A DNA stretch of 5,888 bases, from positions 1-5,888 of the forward strand of contig CAINTU010000213.1 in NCBI GenBank assembly GCA_903853515.1, written 5' to 3'. Positions 5,831 to 5,888 of this stretch are shown here, in pieces. Numbering within the stretch: position 1 is the stretch's first letter; each line of letters begins with the position of its first letter. Origin of the DNA: an uncultured Micrococcales bacterium. GTDB lineage: Bacteria > Actinomycetota > Actinomycetes > Actinomycetales > Microbacteriaceae. The notes beneath the pieces were generated by a model. It had not been told where the DNA came from, ran no database searches, and saw only the letters and a program-made list of their open reading frames with translations. The position numbers and the translations under genes were made by a program.

Positions 5831-5867
5831 AAAAACTAAGCTAAAACGCCAGCTAGAGCGCTATGGC
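5831..5867 (-). terminator. Probable minus-strand terminator of a convergent gene off the right edge
   Basis: On the minus strand GCCATAG (5861-5867) and CTA-GC-TGGC (5849-5857) form a 7-bp stem with a 2-nt bulge and short loop. It is followed by GTTTTAGCTTAGTTTTTT, a strong T-rich tract at 5831-5848. The opposite strand has no T run. A leftward gene should therefore end near here. Minus-strand stop codons at 5853-5855 and 5836-5838 each close a short open tail, but too little is visible to name a product. Confidence 0.5.
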
Positions 5868-5888
5868 TGAGTGAGTGCGCAGCGGCCA

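Noticed and set aside
5849..5888. Possible tRNA at the right edge (sequence ends in CCA and contains TAGAGCG)
   Set aside because: No T-arm GTTCGA-like loop, anticodon stem or acceptor pairing could be found on either strand; the hairpin plus T tract explains the structure better.

Overview
The window most likely comes from an actinobacterium with moderate GC content, roughly half by eye. A small-genome aquatic Microbacteriaceae-type organism would fit. This is inference, based on the protein flavour of the Lrp regulator and the aminotransferase, the EccC-like FtsK/SpoIIIE ATPase, the short intergenic spaces and the weak or absent Shine-Dalgarno sequences. No marker gene fixes the taxonomy, and I see no insertion sequence, CRISPR array, rRNA, tRNA or phage gene.

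Layout. (1) Positions 1-429, minus strand: the first 143 codons of a full-length Ogt/MGMT-type O6-alkylguanine-DNA alkyltransferase homologue, cut by the window edge. Its catalytic PCHRV motif reads GYHRV, so the methyl-acceptor cysteine is a tyrosine, while the other DNA-recognition residues stay in register. (2) Positions 430-520: a strong minus-strand intrinsic terminator followed by a possible leaderless promoter. (3) Positions 521-1975, minus: a class III PLP aminotransferase of the putrescine/omega-amino acid type. (4) Positions 2069-2542, minus: an Lrp/AsnC regulator. (5) Positions 2543-2775: a 233-bp divergent control region with dyads and short repeats. (6) Positions 2776-4215, plus: a gamma-aminobutyraldehyde dehydrogenase. 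(7) Positions 4275-5822, plus: a compact membrane-anchored EccC-like FtsK/SpoIIIE protein with one intact and one degenerate ATPase domain. (8) Positions 5823-5888: a probable minus-strand terminator belonging to a convergent gene beyond the right edge.

Genes 3, 4 and 6 form a coherent unit. The aminotransferase would convert putrescine (or a similar diamine) to 4-aminobutanal, the dehydrogenase would oxidise that to GABA, and the divergent Lrp-type protein is the obvious local regulator. No polyamine transporter and no GABA transaminase/succinate-semialdehyde dehydrogenase pair is visible here. The alkyltransferase homologue and the FtsK-like gene look functionally unrelated to this unit.

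Most worth a second look are the cysteine-less Ogt homologue and the miniature EccC-like protein. I do not see convincing evidence of a wholly new multi-gene system.
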